From positions 124,001 through 188,000 of the forward strand of contig DASVZA010000039.1 of NCBI GenBank assembly GCA_036391875.1: 64,000 nucleotides of DNA, read 5' to 3'. Position numbers and translations under genes: made by a program. Below are positions 8,054-15,786 of the stretch, piece by piece (the stretch's first letter is position 1; each line of letters opens with the position of its first letter). The notes under the pieces were generated by a model. The model ran no database searches, was not told the origin of the DNA, and saw only the letters and a program-made list of their open reading frames with translations. The stretch is from Parasulfuritortus sp036391875. GTDB taxonomy: Bacteria; Pseudomonadota; Gammaproteobacteria; Burkholderiales; Thiobacillaceae.

Positions 8054-8563
8054 TCAGCTGCCGGGTGCCTCGTTGCCGGATTGGGCCGTGTCCTGGCTGC
8101 GCACCTTGGCGACGGCGCTATCGATGGCGGCGTCCAGGTAGCTGCCGTAGAAGTCCGGGCTGGACAGGCCGATGACCGGCTTGCCGAGCAGGTTGCCCTG
8201 GCTGTCGAGCAGGATGACCGTCGGCGTGAAGCGATAGCCGTAGCGGCCGACGAAGAAGCCGGCGTTGGTCGCGGTGCCGTCGAAGTCCTTGAAGTCGGCC
8301 GGGTCGGAGACCAGCAGCCGGCGCATGACCAGGCGATCCTGGTAGGCCTTGTTGTGGCTCATCGGGATCAGGAAATCGTTCAGGACGTGCTCGCAGTACT
8401 GGCAGTTTTCCGCCACCAGGGCCACCAGGATGACGCCGTGCTTGGCCTGCGCAGCCTTGGCGTCCTGCTGCAGGTCGCGCAGCGGCGGCACGCCATCCTC
8501 GGCGAAAGCCGGGAACGAGGCGCATGTTAATATGATGAACAACCACGCAAAAATCTTCTTCAT
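8054..8563 (-). CDS. Secreted thioredoxin-fold protein (SoxW/thioredoxin_2-like)
   Basis: 169 residues with a signal peptide ending at AFA-EDG and a thioredoxin-like core. The redox site is CQYC (C54, C57), and the cis-proline region is FTPTVILLD. Periplasmic proteins of this type (SoxW, DsbE-like thioredoxin_2) reduce or isomerise client disulfides, often in sulfur oxidation or cytochrome assembly; the partner here is unknown. It is divergent from hemC with 56 bp between the two starts. Confidence 0.85.
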   Translation of the reverse strand: MKKIFAWLFIILTCASFPAFAEDGVPPLRDLQQDAKAAQAKHGVILVALVAENCQYCEHVLNDFLIPMSHNKAYQDRLVMRRLLVSDPADFKDFDGTATNAGFFVGRYGYRFTPTVILLDSQGNLLGKPVIGLSSPDFYGSYLDAAIDSAVAKVRSQDTAQSGNEAPGS

Positions 8564-8619
8564 TTAGCAGATACTCCTATTACAGGCTCGATTCTAGAGC
8601 AACTTGCCGGTCCGAATAC

Positions 8620-9546
8620 ATGTCCGAAAAACTGATCATCGCCACCCGAGAAAGCCAGCTTGCCCTCTGGCAGGCCCACCACATCCGCGATCGTCTGCAG
8701 GCGCTGCATCCGGGGCTCGAAGTCGAGCTGCTGGGCATGACCACCATGGGCGACCAGATTCTCGATTCGCCCCTGTCACGCATCGGCGGCAAGGGGCTGT
8801 TCGTCAAGGAATTGGAACAGGCCATGGCTATAAGACGTGCGGACCTGGCAGTTCATTCCCTTAAAGATGTGCCGATGGATCTGCCGGACGGTTTCGAGCT
8901 GACCGCGATCACCGAGCGGGAGGACCCGCGCGACGCCTTCGTCTCCAACCGCTACAAGTCGCTGGCCGAACTGCCGGCGGGCGCCAAGGTCGGCACCTCC
9001 AGCCTGCGCCGCCAGGCCCAGCTCCGCGCCCGGTTCCCGCACCTGGTGGTCGACACCCTGCGCGGCAACGTCAACACCCGCCTGCGCAAGCTGGACGAGG
9101 ACCAGTACGACGCCATCATCCTGGCCTCGGCCGGCCTCAAGCGGCTGGGCTTCGCCGGGCGCATCGCCGCCATCCTGGAGCCGGAGGAAAGCCTGCCGGC
9201 GGTCGGCCAGGGCGCGCTGGGCATCGAGATCCTCAGCGGCCGGCCCGAGGTCGCCCGCCTGCTGGCGCCGCTCAACGACCCGACCACGGCCGCCTGCGTG
9301 CGGGCCGAGCGGGCCATGAGCCGCAAGCTGCAGGGCGGCTGCCAGGCGCCGATCGGCGGCTACTGCGTGGTCCGCGACGGCAAGCTGTTCCTGCGCGGCT
9401 TCGTCTCCGACCTGGACGGCCGGCGCATGGTCCGGGCCGAGGCCGAAGGCGGCCTGGACGCGCCCGAGGCGCTCGGCGACCGGGTCGCCGATGCGCTGAT
9501 CGGCCAGGGCGCGGACCGCCTGCTGGCCGAGCTGATCCAGCATTAG
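8620..9546 (+). CDS. hemC: Hydroxymethylbilane synthase (porphobilinogen deaminase)
   Basis: 308 residues. It polymerises four porphobilinogen units into hydroxymethylbilane in heme and siroheme synthesis. The dipyrromethane cofactor cysteine is C241 in LQGGCQAPIG, and the family segments VHSLKDVP (78-85) and GTSSLRRQAQL (125-135) are present. It begins a hemC-hemD-hemX-hemY run with tight spacing: 3 nt to hemD. Confidence 0.97.
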   Translation: MSEKLIIATRESQLALWQAHHIRDRLQALHPGLEVELLGMTTMGDQILDSPLSRIGGKGLFVKELEQAMAIRRADLAVHSLKDVPMDLPDGFELTAITEREDPRDAFVSNRYKSLAELPAGAKVGTSSLRRQAQLRARFPHLVVDTLRGNVNTRLRKLDEDQYDAIILASAGLKRLGFAGRIAAILEPEESLPAVGQGALGIEILSGRPEVARLLAPLNDPTTAACVRAERAMSRKLQGGCQAPIGGYCVVRDGKLFLRGFVSDLDGRRMVRAEAEGGLDAPEALGDRVADALIGQGADRLLAELIQH

Positions 9547-9549
9547 GCG

Positions 9550-10332
9550 ATGGCCACCCCGCCCCTGGCCGGCCGCGGCATCCTGGTCACCCGTCCCGCG
9601 GGGCAGGCGGAAGGCCTGGCGGCGCGCATCGAGTCCCTGGGCGGCAACGCCATCCTGTTTCCCGCGCTGGAGATCGCCCCGCCGGCCGACCCGGCGGCGC
9701 TGGCCCACGTCATGGGCCAGCTGCGCGACTACGACCTCATCGTCTTCGTCAGTCCCACCGCGGTCGAGCGGGCCTGGCCGTTCATCCTGGAACGCCACGG
9801 CGACTGGCCGAACGGTTTCTCCCTGGCCGCGGTCGGCCAGGGCACGGCCCGCGAACTGGCGCGCTACGGCGCCGCCCATGTGCTGGTGCCCGAAGAGGGT
9901 GCCGACAGCGAACACCTTCTGGCTCTGGATGCCTTGCAGGCGATGGCCGGCAAGCGCGTCCTGATCGTGCGCGGTGCAGGCGGCCGCGAACTGTTGGCCG
10001 AGACCTTGCGCCGGCGCGGCGCCACGGTCGATTACGCCGAGGCCTATCGGCGCGTGAAGCCGGAACTCGATCCCAGCCCGTTGCTCGAGTTGTGGCGCAA
10101 CGACGGCGTCCAGGCGGTGACCGTGACCAGCCGGGAAATACTCGCCAACCTGTTCGACCTGCTGGGCGGGGCGGGCGACCAGCTGCTGCGCGCCACGCCC
10201 CTGTTCGTCATCCACGAGCGCATCGCCGAAGCGGCCCGGGCGCGCGGCGTGGTCAACGTGGTCGTGACCGCGGCCGGCGATGACGGCCTTGTCTCGGGAC
10301 TGCTGGACTGGTTCAATCCCGAACATGAGTGA
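9550..10332 (+). CDS. hemD: Uroporphyrinogen-III synthase
   Basis: 260 residues with the two alternating Rossmann-like domains of HemD: LVTRPAGQAEGLAARIESLGG at the N-terminus and VLIVRGAGGRELLAETLRRRGA in the middle. It cyclises hydroxymethylbilane with inversion of ring D. HemD is poorly conserved in sequence, so context (between hemC and hemX) adds weight. Its end overlaps the hemX start by 8 nt. Confidence 0.94.
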   Translation: MATPPLAGRGILVTRPAGQAEGLAARIESLGGNAILFPALEIAPPADPAALAHVMGQLRDYDLIVFVSPTAVERAWPFILERHGDWPNGFSLAAVGQGTARELARYGAAHVLVPEEGADSEHLLALDALQAMAGKRVLIVRGAGGRELLAETLRRRGATVDYAEAYRRVKPELDPSPLLELWRNDGVQAVTVTSREILANLFDLLGGAGDQLLRATPLFVIHERIAEAARARGVVNVVVTAAGDDGLVSGLLDWFNPEHE

Positions 10333-11350
10333 AAACCCCTCGCCCCTCCCGACCCCGGCCGCCCCGCCCAGCACCGGCTGGGTCGCGCCGCTGGCCCTGG
10401 CCCTGGCCCTGCTGGCGCTGGTCGCCGCCGGCAGCCTCTTCTGGATGATGCAGACGCGCATCCAGTCGCTCGAACTGCAACTGGCCCGCCGGATCGGCGA
10501 ATTCGACAATTCCAGCAAGGAAGCGCGCACCGCCGCGCGCGAGGTGCGCGCCACCGTCGACGACCTGACGACCCGCACCGCGGCGCTGGAGGCCAAGGCC
10601 CAGGAGGCGCAGAACCAGCAGCTGGCGCTGCAGGCCATGTACCAGGAACTGGCCCGCGGCCAGGACGAACGGCTGCTGGCCGACATCGAGCAGACCTTGT
10701 TGCTGGCCAACCAGCAGCTGGAGATGGCCGGCAACGTGCGCGCCGCCGTGCTCGGCCTGGATGCCGCTGAGGCCCGCCTGGCGCGCATGAAGAAGCCGCA
10801 GTTCGAGCGTCTGCGGGCGGCCATCAGCCGCGATTCGGCCCGGCTCAAGCTGCTGCCTGCGGCCGACGTGGTCGGCATCAACGCCCGGCTCGATGCCCTG
10901 CTGCAGAACGTCGACAAGCTGAAACTGGAATCCGACCAGGAGACGCCGCCGCCGGCCAAGCCGCGCAGCCGTTCGGCTGCCGTGGACTGGATGGAACGGC
11001 TGGGTTCGGAGACCTGGAGCGAGATCAAGCAGCTGGTCCGCATCCGCCGCCTGGATCACCCCGACATGGTCCTGCTGGAACCGTCGCAGACCTATTTCCT
11101 GCGCCAGAACCTCAAGCTGCGCCTGCTGTCCGCCCGGCTGGCGGCGCTGCAGCGCGACGAGGCCACCTACCGCGCCGACATCGCCGCCTGCCGGCAATGG
11201 ATCGGCCAGTACTTCAACCGCAGCGACGCGCTCACCCTCAGCATGCTGCAGGACCTGAAGGAACTGGAGGCGATGCCGGTTTCGCTGCAGAACGCCAACC
11301 TCAACGACAGTCTGGGGGTGTTGCACTCCCTGGCCGGGACGGTGCGCTGA
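10325..11350 (+). CDS. hemX: HemX-like membrane-anchored protein
   Basis: 341 residues: a Pro-rich cytoplasmic N-terminus, one membrane helix (about 21-43), then a long coiled coil rich in Ala, Gln and Glu and the C-terminal HemX domain. Older annotation as uroporphyrinogen-III C-methyltransferase is a domain-name artefact, since there is no SAM methyltransferase fold. ATG 10325 is chosen because it overlaps hemD by 8 nt and gives a short cytoplasmic lead. Its function in heme synthesis is uncertain; it may organise membrane-bound enzymes together with HemY. Confidence 0.9.
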   Translation: MSENPSPLPTPAAPPSTGWVAPLALALALLALVAAGSLFWMMQTRIQSLELQLARRIGEFDNSSKEARTAAREVRATVDDLTTRTAALEAKAQEAQNQQLALQAMYQELARGQDERLLADIEQTLLLANQQLEMAGNVRAAVLGLDAAEARLARMKKPQFERLRAAISRDSARLKLLPAADVVGINARLDALLQNVDKLKLESDQETPPPAKPRSRSAAVDWMERLGSETWSEIKQLVRIRRLDHPDMVLLEPSQTYFLRQNLKLRLLSARLAALQRDEATYRADIAACRQWIGQYFNRSDALTLSMLQDLKELEAMPVSLQNANLNDSLGVLHSLAGTVR

Positions 11351-11868
11351 TGCGGCCGGTGATCTGGTTCCTGCTGCTGTTCGTGCTGGCGGTGGCGATC
11401 ACCTTGCTGGCCCGCTTCGATGCCGGCTACGTGGTCGTCGTGCTGCCGCCCTGGCGGCTGGAGATGTCGTTCATGCTGGCGGCGGTGGCCATGTTGCTGC
11501 TGTTCGCGTTGGCCAATCTCGGCGTGCGCATGGTGCGCCTGGCCTTGCGCCTGCCGGCCGATGTCCGCGGCTGGCACCGGCGCCGGCGTAGCGACAAGGC
11601 GGAGGACGAACTGTCCCGCGCCATCGCAGCCTATCTCGCCGGCCAGACGGCGCAGGCCTACACCCTGGCCGACAGCGCCCTGAGGAAGGAACACCTGCCG
11701 ATGGCGGCGCTGGTGGCGGCCCATGCCGCCCTGGCGGAGGGCAAGCGCGAGGCGGCCGAGGCCGCACTCAAGGGCCTGAAGACCGAGATCGGCGAACTGA
11801 CCGCCGCCCGCCAGCGGGTCGAGACCCGGCTGGCGGAAACGGCCGCCGTCCCCGCCAAGCCGGAATAA
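11350..11868 (+). CDS. hemY: HemY-like protein, N-terminal domain only
   Basis: 172 residues with two N-terminal membrane helices (residues about 3-22 and 37-58) and the HemY_N features LLARFDAGYVVVVLPPWRLEMS. The usual proteobacterial HemY is about 400 residues and continues into TPR repeats; here the protein stops after roughly three helices of that region. The stop lies 5 bp before the end of the convergent gene, leaving no room for the missing half, and no alternative frame supplies it. Its ATG overlaps the hemX stop (TGATG). Either a natural short form or an old C-terminal deletion. Confidence 0.85.
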   Translation: MRPVIWFLLLFVLAVAITLLARFDAGYVVVVLPPWRLEMSFMLAAVAMLLLFALANLGVRMVRLALRLPADVRGWHRRRRSDKAEDELSRAIAAYLAGQTAQAYTLADSALRKEHLPMAALVAAHAALAEGKREAAEAALKGLKTEIGELTAARQRVETRLAETAAVPAKPE

Positions 11869-11873
11869 TTCCC

Positions 11874-12887
11874 CTACTGGCCGTCCTGGAAGGAGAAGGC
11901 GTCGGCGTAGAAGGCGTCCTCGGGCAGGCCCTTGGCCATGAAATCCTTCTTGGCCGCCTCGATCATCTGAGGCGCGCCGCAGGCATACACCTCGTAGCCC
12001 GACAGGTCGGCGAAATCGGCCAGCACCGCGAGGTGGACGAAGCCGGTCCGGCCGGGCCAGGCGTCTTCCACTTTCGGCTCCGACAGCACGGGGATGAAGC
12101 TGAAGTTGGCGTGCGTCTCCTGCCACTTGGCCGGCAGGTCGGCCAGGTACAGGTCGGCCAGCGAGCGGGCGCCCCAGTACAGGACCATCTGGCGCCGGGT
12201 GCCGTGATGGAAGATATGGCCGAGGATGCTCTTGATCGGCGCGAAGCCGGTGCCGCCGGCCAGGAAGATGATGGGCTTGTCCGATTCGCGCAGGAAGAAG
12301 CTGCCGAGCGGGCCCTTGATGCGCATGATGTCCTTCGGCTTCAGGGTGCTGAACACCTGCTCGGTGAAGAAACCGCCCGGCACCTGGCGGATGTGCAGTT
12401 CGAGCAGTTCGTCCTCCTCCGGCGCGTTGGCCAGCGAGAAGCTGCGGTGCTTGCCGTCCTTGAGCAGGAAGTCGATGTACTGGCCGGGCAGGAACTGCAG
12501 CCGCTCGCTGCTCGGCAGCTTGAGCCAGAGCGCCATGACGTCGTCGGCCAGCTTGTCCATGCGCTCGATGCGGCAGGGCAGGGTCTTGACCGGGATGTCC
12601 TTGGCGGCGCCGATCTCCTTGACCTCGATCACCAGGTCGGAGGTGGGCTTGGCGGTGCAGAACAGGGCCAGGCCCTTGGCCTTGTCCTCCTCCGGCAGCG
12701 TGCCGGCCTGATGCGCGCCATGATCCACCGTGCCCGACAGGATCTTGCCCTTGCAGGCCCCGCAGGCACCGTTGCGGCAGCCGTAGGGCAGGGCGAGATT
12801 CTCCCGCAGCGCGGCCTCGAGCACGGTTTCGCCGGTATGCACGGTAAACTGATGGCCGCTGGGTTGGATGGTGACCTGGTGAGACAT
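11874..12887 (-). CDS. 2Fe-2S ferredoxin / FAD / NAD(P)H oxidoreductase (AscD-like)
   Basis: 337 residues in three modules: a plant-type 2Fe-2S ferredoxin (CRNGACGACKGKI plus a later FCTA cysteine), an FAD-binding barrel (RSFSLAN) and an NAD-binding domain (GGTGFAPIKSI, and CGAPQMIEAA at the end). The architecture is that of phenol hydroxylase or methane monooxygenase reductases and of proteins annotated as CDP-6-deoxy-delta-3,4-glucoseen reductase. No sugar-nucleotide or oxygenase genes lie nearby, so the electron acceptor is unknown. ATG 12887 starts MSHQVTIQPSG and is preceded by AAGAGG. Divergent from the SDR gene, with 25 bp between. Confidence 0.88.
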   Translation of the reverse strand: MSHQVTIQPSGHQFTVHTGETVLEAALRENLALPYGCRNGACGACKGKILSGTVDHGAHQAGTLPEEDKAKGLALFCTAKPTSDLVIEVKEIGAAKDIPVKTLPCRIERMDKLADDVMALWLKLPSSERLQFLPGQYIDFLLKDGKHRSFSLANAPEEDELLELHIRQVPGGFFTEQVFSTLKPKDIMRIKGPLGSFFLRESDKPIIFLAGGTGFAPIKSILGHIFHHGTRRQMVLYWGARSLADLYLADLPAKWQETHANFSFIPVLSEPKVEDAWPGRTGFVHLAVLADFADLSGYEVYACGAPQMIEAAKKDFMAKGLPEDAFYADAFSFQDGQ

Positions 12888-12912
12888 CGTTGATTCCTCT
12901 TGAAGACTGAGC

Positions 12913-13818
12913 ATGTTACGAATACTGATTGTCGGCTGTGGCGACGTCGGCCTGCGCGCCGCCCGGCTGCTGCGCGGCAAGGCCCGCGTCTACGGCCTGC
13001 TGCGCTCGCCCGAACGGGCCGCTGAACTGCGCGCCGCCGGAGTGATCCCCATCGCCGGCGACCTGGACGACGACCATGGCCTGCGCCGGCTGGCCGGCCT
13101 GGCCGATGTGGTGTTCCACTTCGCCCCGCCGCCGCCGGACGGCGAGCGCGATCCGCGTACCCGCCGCCTGATCGCCGCCTTGTCGGCCGGCAATGCACTC
13201 CGGAAGCGCGCGAGTTTACCCCGGACGTTGATCTACGTCAGTACCAGCGGCGTGTACGGCGACTGCGGCGGCGCCGTGGTCGATGAAAGCCGGCCGGCCC
13301 GTCCCCGCAACCCGCGCGCCCGGCGGCGTTGGGATGCCGAAACGCAGTTGCGCCGATGGGCGGTGCGCAGCGGCGTCGGTCTCGCCATCCTGCGCGCGCC
13401 GGGCATCTACGCCCAGGACCGGATGCCCGAGGAGCGGGTGCGCAAGGGCCTGCCGGCCATCGTCCGGGAAGAGGACGTCGACACCAACCACATCCACGCC
13501 GAGGATCTGGCCCGCCTCGCCATCGCGGCCATGTTCCGGGCCGGCCGCAACCGGGTCTACAACGCCGTCGACGACAGTGGCCTGAAGATGGGCGACTGGT
13601 TCGACGTGGTGGCCGACCACCTGGGCCTGCCCCGGCCGCCGCGCCTGCCGCGCGACGAGGTGATCGCCGCGGTCACGCCCGCGATGCGCAGCTTTTTGAC
13701 CGAGTCGCGCCGGCTGGTCAACCGGCGCATTAAGCGCGAACTGCGCTTCCGGCTGAAGTATCCGACCGTGCATGCGGGCCTGGCCGCACGGATTGAGGCG
13801 GGCATTAAAAACGGGTAG
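12913..13818 (+). CDS. NAD(P)-dependent epimerase/dehydratase-like SDR
   Basis: 301 residues with an N-terminal Rossmann fold (ILIVGCGDVGLRAARLL) and the extended-SDR segment YVSTSGVYGDCGG, where the Tyr of the usual YxxxK is not obviously paired. Members of this group (YeeZ-like) sit in many betaproteobacterial genomes as putative NAD-dependent epimerases of unknown substrate. Divergent from the reductase gene. The 136 bp after its stop hold no recognisable gene. Confidence 0.85.
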   Translation: MLRILIVGCGDVGLRAARLLRGKARVYGLLRSPERAAELRAAGVIPIAGDLDDDHGLRRLAGLADVVFHFAPPPPDGERDPRTRRLIAALSAGNALRKRASLPRTLIYVSTSGVYGDCGGAVVDESRPARPRNPRARRRWDAETQLRRWAVRSGVGLAILRAPGIYAQDRMPEERVRKGLPAIVREEDVDTNHIHAEDLARLAIAAMFRAGRNRVYNAVDDSGLKMGDWFDVVADHLGLPRPPRLPRDEVIAAVTPAMRSFLTESRRLVNRRIKRELRFRLKYPTVHAGLAARIEAGIKNG

Positions 13819-13954
13819 CCGGAATGGCGGGTTGAAACCTGAAGCGGAAGTTGGAGGTTCGTGGCATAGGTTTCTGCTACCAGCCAGGAGCCACTATTGG
13901 CGCAGGCGGGCGGTATTCTGGTAAGTGTGGCGAATCGAGCGGTACCATTAGCGA

Positions 13955-14620
13955 ATGGACAAACTCAAAGCATACCTGCCCGAATCCTCTGTTGTAGGCG
14001 TCAAGAACCTCAAGGATGGCGAAGACATCAGCCATTTCTTCAAGCGGTTTTATGAGAGCGATCTAAGCCGGGACTTTGGCGTCTACCGTCTGTCGCTGGA
14101 TGCGCTTCGCCCGCACATCAAGCAGCACATCATCGAGCACGGCTTGTCGTCGCTTTTCTATAGCCAAAAGACCTGTGATGCGATCATGCATCCTGGCTTC
14201 ACAACCGACGAGATCGAGGCAGTTGTCCTAGGGATCATGAGCAAGTTGGACGGGGTAAAGCACCTCCTCATCATCGATGCCTTTTTCTATGACGACAAGC
14301 CAGAGTGCTTGCTGTTGCTTGAGAAAATCGTCAGGTCGATGTCCAGCAAGCTAGAAAAGGTCACGCTCATCACGCATGGCAAGAGAGCGAGCATGCGACC
14401 GGGGATGCACAACGTCTTTTCCACGGTAGCTCCTGGCATCCAGATCAACGACGTGGTCACGGAGGACTTTCACGATCGCTACTGGATTGACGTTGAGAAC
14501 ACCAAGGGAGTAATGGTGGGCACGTCTCTCAATGGGATTGGGAAGAAGATCGCGATGATCGATCACGCAAATGTCGCAGATACCCGAGAGATTGTTCGCC
14601 TCGCCTCTGACTTTCTGTAG
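13955..14620 (+). CDS. Orphan protein with a PLD-like C-terminal motif
   Basis: 221 residues, not a family I can name. The C-terminal third has HDRYWID (173-179) followed by GTSLNG (189-194), resembling the HxK/R...D and GSxN signature of the phospholipase D/nuclease superfamily, but only one copy and with shorter spacing. The segment before it (LLIIDAFFYDD, KVTLITHGKRA) looks like an alternating alpha/beta fold. Sampled GC is near half, well below the roughly two-thirds of its neighbours, and codon choice differs, suggesting transfer. It is followed by a nested inverted repeat. No clear ribosome site precedes the ATG. A nuclease or defence role is speculation. Confidence 0.7.
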   Translation: MDKLKAYLPESSVVGVKNLKDGEDISHFFKRFYESDLSRDFGVYRLSLDALRPHIKQHIIEHGLSSLFYSQKTCDAIMHPGFTTDEIEAVVLGIMSKLDGVKHLLIIDAFFYDDKPECLLLLEKIVRSMSSKLEKVTLITHGKRASMRPGMHNVFSTVAPGIQINDVVTEDFHDRYWIDVENTKGVMVGTSLNGIGKKIAMIDHANVADTREIVRLASDFL

Positions 14621-15036
14621 TCAGTTCAGGCGCGAGCCTGAATTGCCCAGGATTTCTCAACGCGACGAGATGGACTTCAGCCTCCGGGCAACCAAATCTG
14701 CGTAGCAAGCGTAGGTTGGGCTGACGTAAGGAAGCCCAACATCACAGCGGGTAACTTGTTGGGCTTCGCGTCGCTCTGCCCAACCTACGCATTTGTGGCC
14801 ATCGGGACTTGGCCTTCGGATTTGGCGGACGGTTCCGCTGACGATGATCTGAAATATCTGGACCGACATTCAGTGCAATGCCTTTCAGTTATTGCACCCG
14901 AACTGATTAACGATGACGGTCACATCAAGGGCGGCAAAGAGCCGGCAGTCGACCCTCTGCAGGCGAGGTGCAACACCGCTCGGTTGAGTGTTCGCTGCGA
15001 TGATCTCAGCGGTTGAAACGCAACGATTCCGGCTAC
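14621..15036. other. Intergenic accessory segment with repeat remnants
   Basis: About 400 bp without a convincing gene. It contains the nested inverted repeat at 14709-14790; the rest has no promoter I would defend. A short open frame from 14756 runs through the repeat itself and is not believable as coding. The segment shares the lower GC of the orphan gene before it. Confidence 0.6.
14709..14790. repeat. Nested inverted repeat (MITE/REP-like intergenic element)
   Basis: Outer arms GCGTAGGTTGGGC (14709-14721) and GCCCAACCTACGC (14778-14790) are perfect 13-bp complements. Inside them a second pair, GAAGCCCAAC (14731-14740) and GTTGGGCTTC (14758-14767), is also perfect. The transcript would fold into a two-storey hairpin. 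Elements with GTAGGTTGGGC termini are familiar as dispersed non-coding repeats in proteobacterial genomes, consistent with a small non-autonomous mobile element. No target-site duplication is obvious. Confidence 0.8.
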
Positions 15037-15038
15037 AC

Positions 15039-15076
15039 AAAAAAACGGCGCAGCCCCGTCACGGGTGCTGCGCCGT
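15039..15076 (-). terminator. Intrinsic terminator of the small secreted protein gene
   Basis: A 10-bp perfect stem (ACGGCGCAGC at 15045-15054, GCTGCGCCGT at 15067-15076) followed, in the minus direction, by a U-run (A at 15039-15045 on the plus strand). It lies 21 bp beyond the stop of the minus-strand gene that ends at 15098. Confidence 0.85.
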
Positions 15077-15097
15077 CGTCGGCCTAAGCCGTCTGGT

Positions 15098-15403
15098 TTA
15101 GCGTCGGCCGCCGCCGCGCAGGGCGGAGGTGTCGATCGCGGCACCGCCCATCATGGCGCCGGCGCTCGGCACGGTGGCGCTGTCCAGATAGCGGTTGGGG
15201 GTGGCTGCGCCCGCGCCGAACTGGACGAAGTCGGTCCACTCTTCCTGGGTCAGGTTGTCTTCCTTCCGGGTGTTGTGGACATCGTTCGGCATGTTGGCCC
15301 AACCGGCGCCCCAGGGGCTGTTGTGGTCGGCCAGGGCGGGCATGGCGGCCAGGCTGCCGAGCAGGGCGACGAAGGTCAGGGATTTGCGGGTATCGATTTG
15401 CAT
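15098..15403 (-). CDS. Small secreted protein of unknown function
   Basis: 101 residues with a signal peptide (core LTFVALLGSLAAMPAL, cleavage after ALA-DHN). The mature part of about 76 residues is Gly/Ala-rich with DHNSPWGAGWANMPNDVHNTR and a C-terminal ALRGGGRR; it has no cysteines and no membrane helix. GGAGCAC precedes the ATG and a strong terminator follows, so it is a single-gene unit. I do not recognise a family. The Trp/Asn-rich mature start is unusual, and low-complexity periplasmic proteins of this kind are often envelope or metal-stress products. Confidence 0.75.
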   Translation of the reverse strand: MQIDTRKSLTFVALLGSLAAMPALADHNSPWGAGWANMPNDVHNTRKEDNLTQEEWTDFVQFGAGAATPNRYLDSATVPSAGAMMGGAAIDTSALRGGGRR

Positions 15404-15786
15404 GGTGTGCTCCTATTCAGTTTCGGAAACCAGCCAGCGGCATGTCCGCTGCGGTGAGACCATGTTATTGACAGGGGGTTTCCCGTCTGTTTCCCGGTTG
15501 CCGACAAGTGCAACACTCTGTGACCGCAATGTTTCAGACTGTTTCCGGATCGCCCCTCTCTGCTGCGATTCGTCCAGGTCGGCTAAATAACCGGCCGGAT
15601 GGGCTGAAGCGGACGACTAAGCCGGATGGCCGATTGCAGCCTTGGCTACGGGATCGGGAGACGGGGCGGCCGTCGGCGGAGCCTGCCGTCGCGCTGCGGC
15701 CGGGTGTCGAATCCTGCTAAAATGGCCGACCGCCGCCCCTGCCCGCCGGGCACCGCCGAACATGCGAAGCGGCATGCGTCAGCCAC
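15404..15786. other. Intergenic region between two divergent units
   Basis: About 380 bp with no supported gene. It must hold the promoters of the minus-strand secreted protein and of the plus-strand DUF202 genes. For the latter an extended -10, TGCTAAAAT (15715-15723), is the best candidate, but no good -35 accompanies it. A perfect TTGACA at 15468-15473 has no -10 at the right distance. Confidence 0.5.

Noticed and set aside
8776..11043. A 755-residue minus-strand frame opposite hemC-hemD-hemX
   Set aside because: Crosses three well-supported coupled genes on the opposite strand; no family motif and no ribosome site.
14756..15016. An 86-codon plus-strand frame inside the accessory pocket
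   Set aside because: It begins within the inverted repeat and shows no protein-like composition or ribosome site.
15468..15473. A perfect -35 hexamer TTGACA upstream of the DUF202 genes
   Set aside because: No -10 at 16-18 bp; treated as chance.
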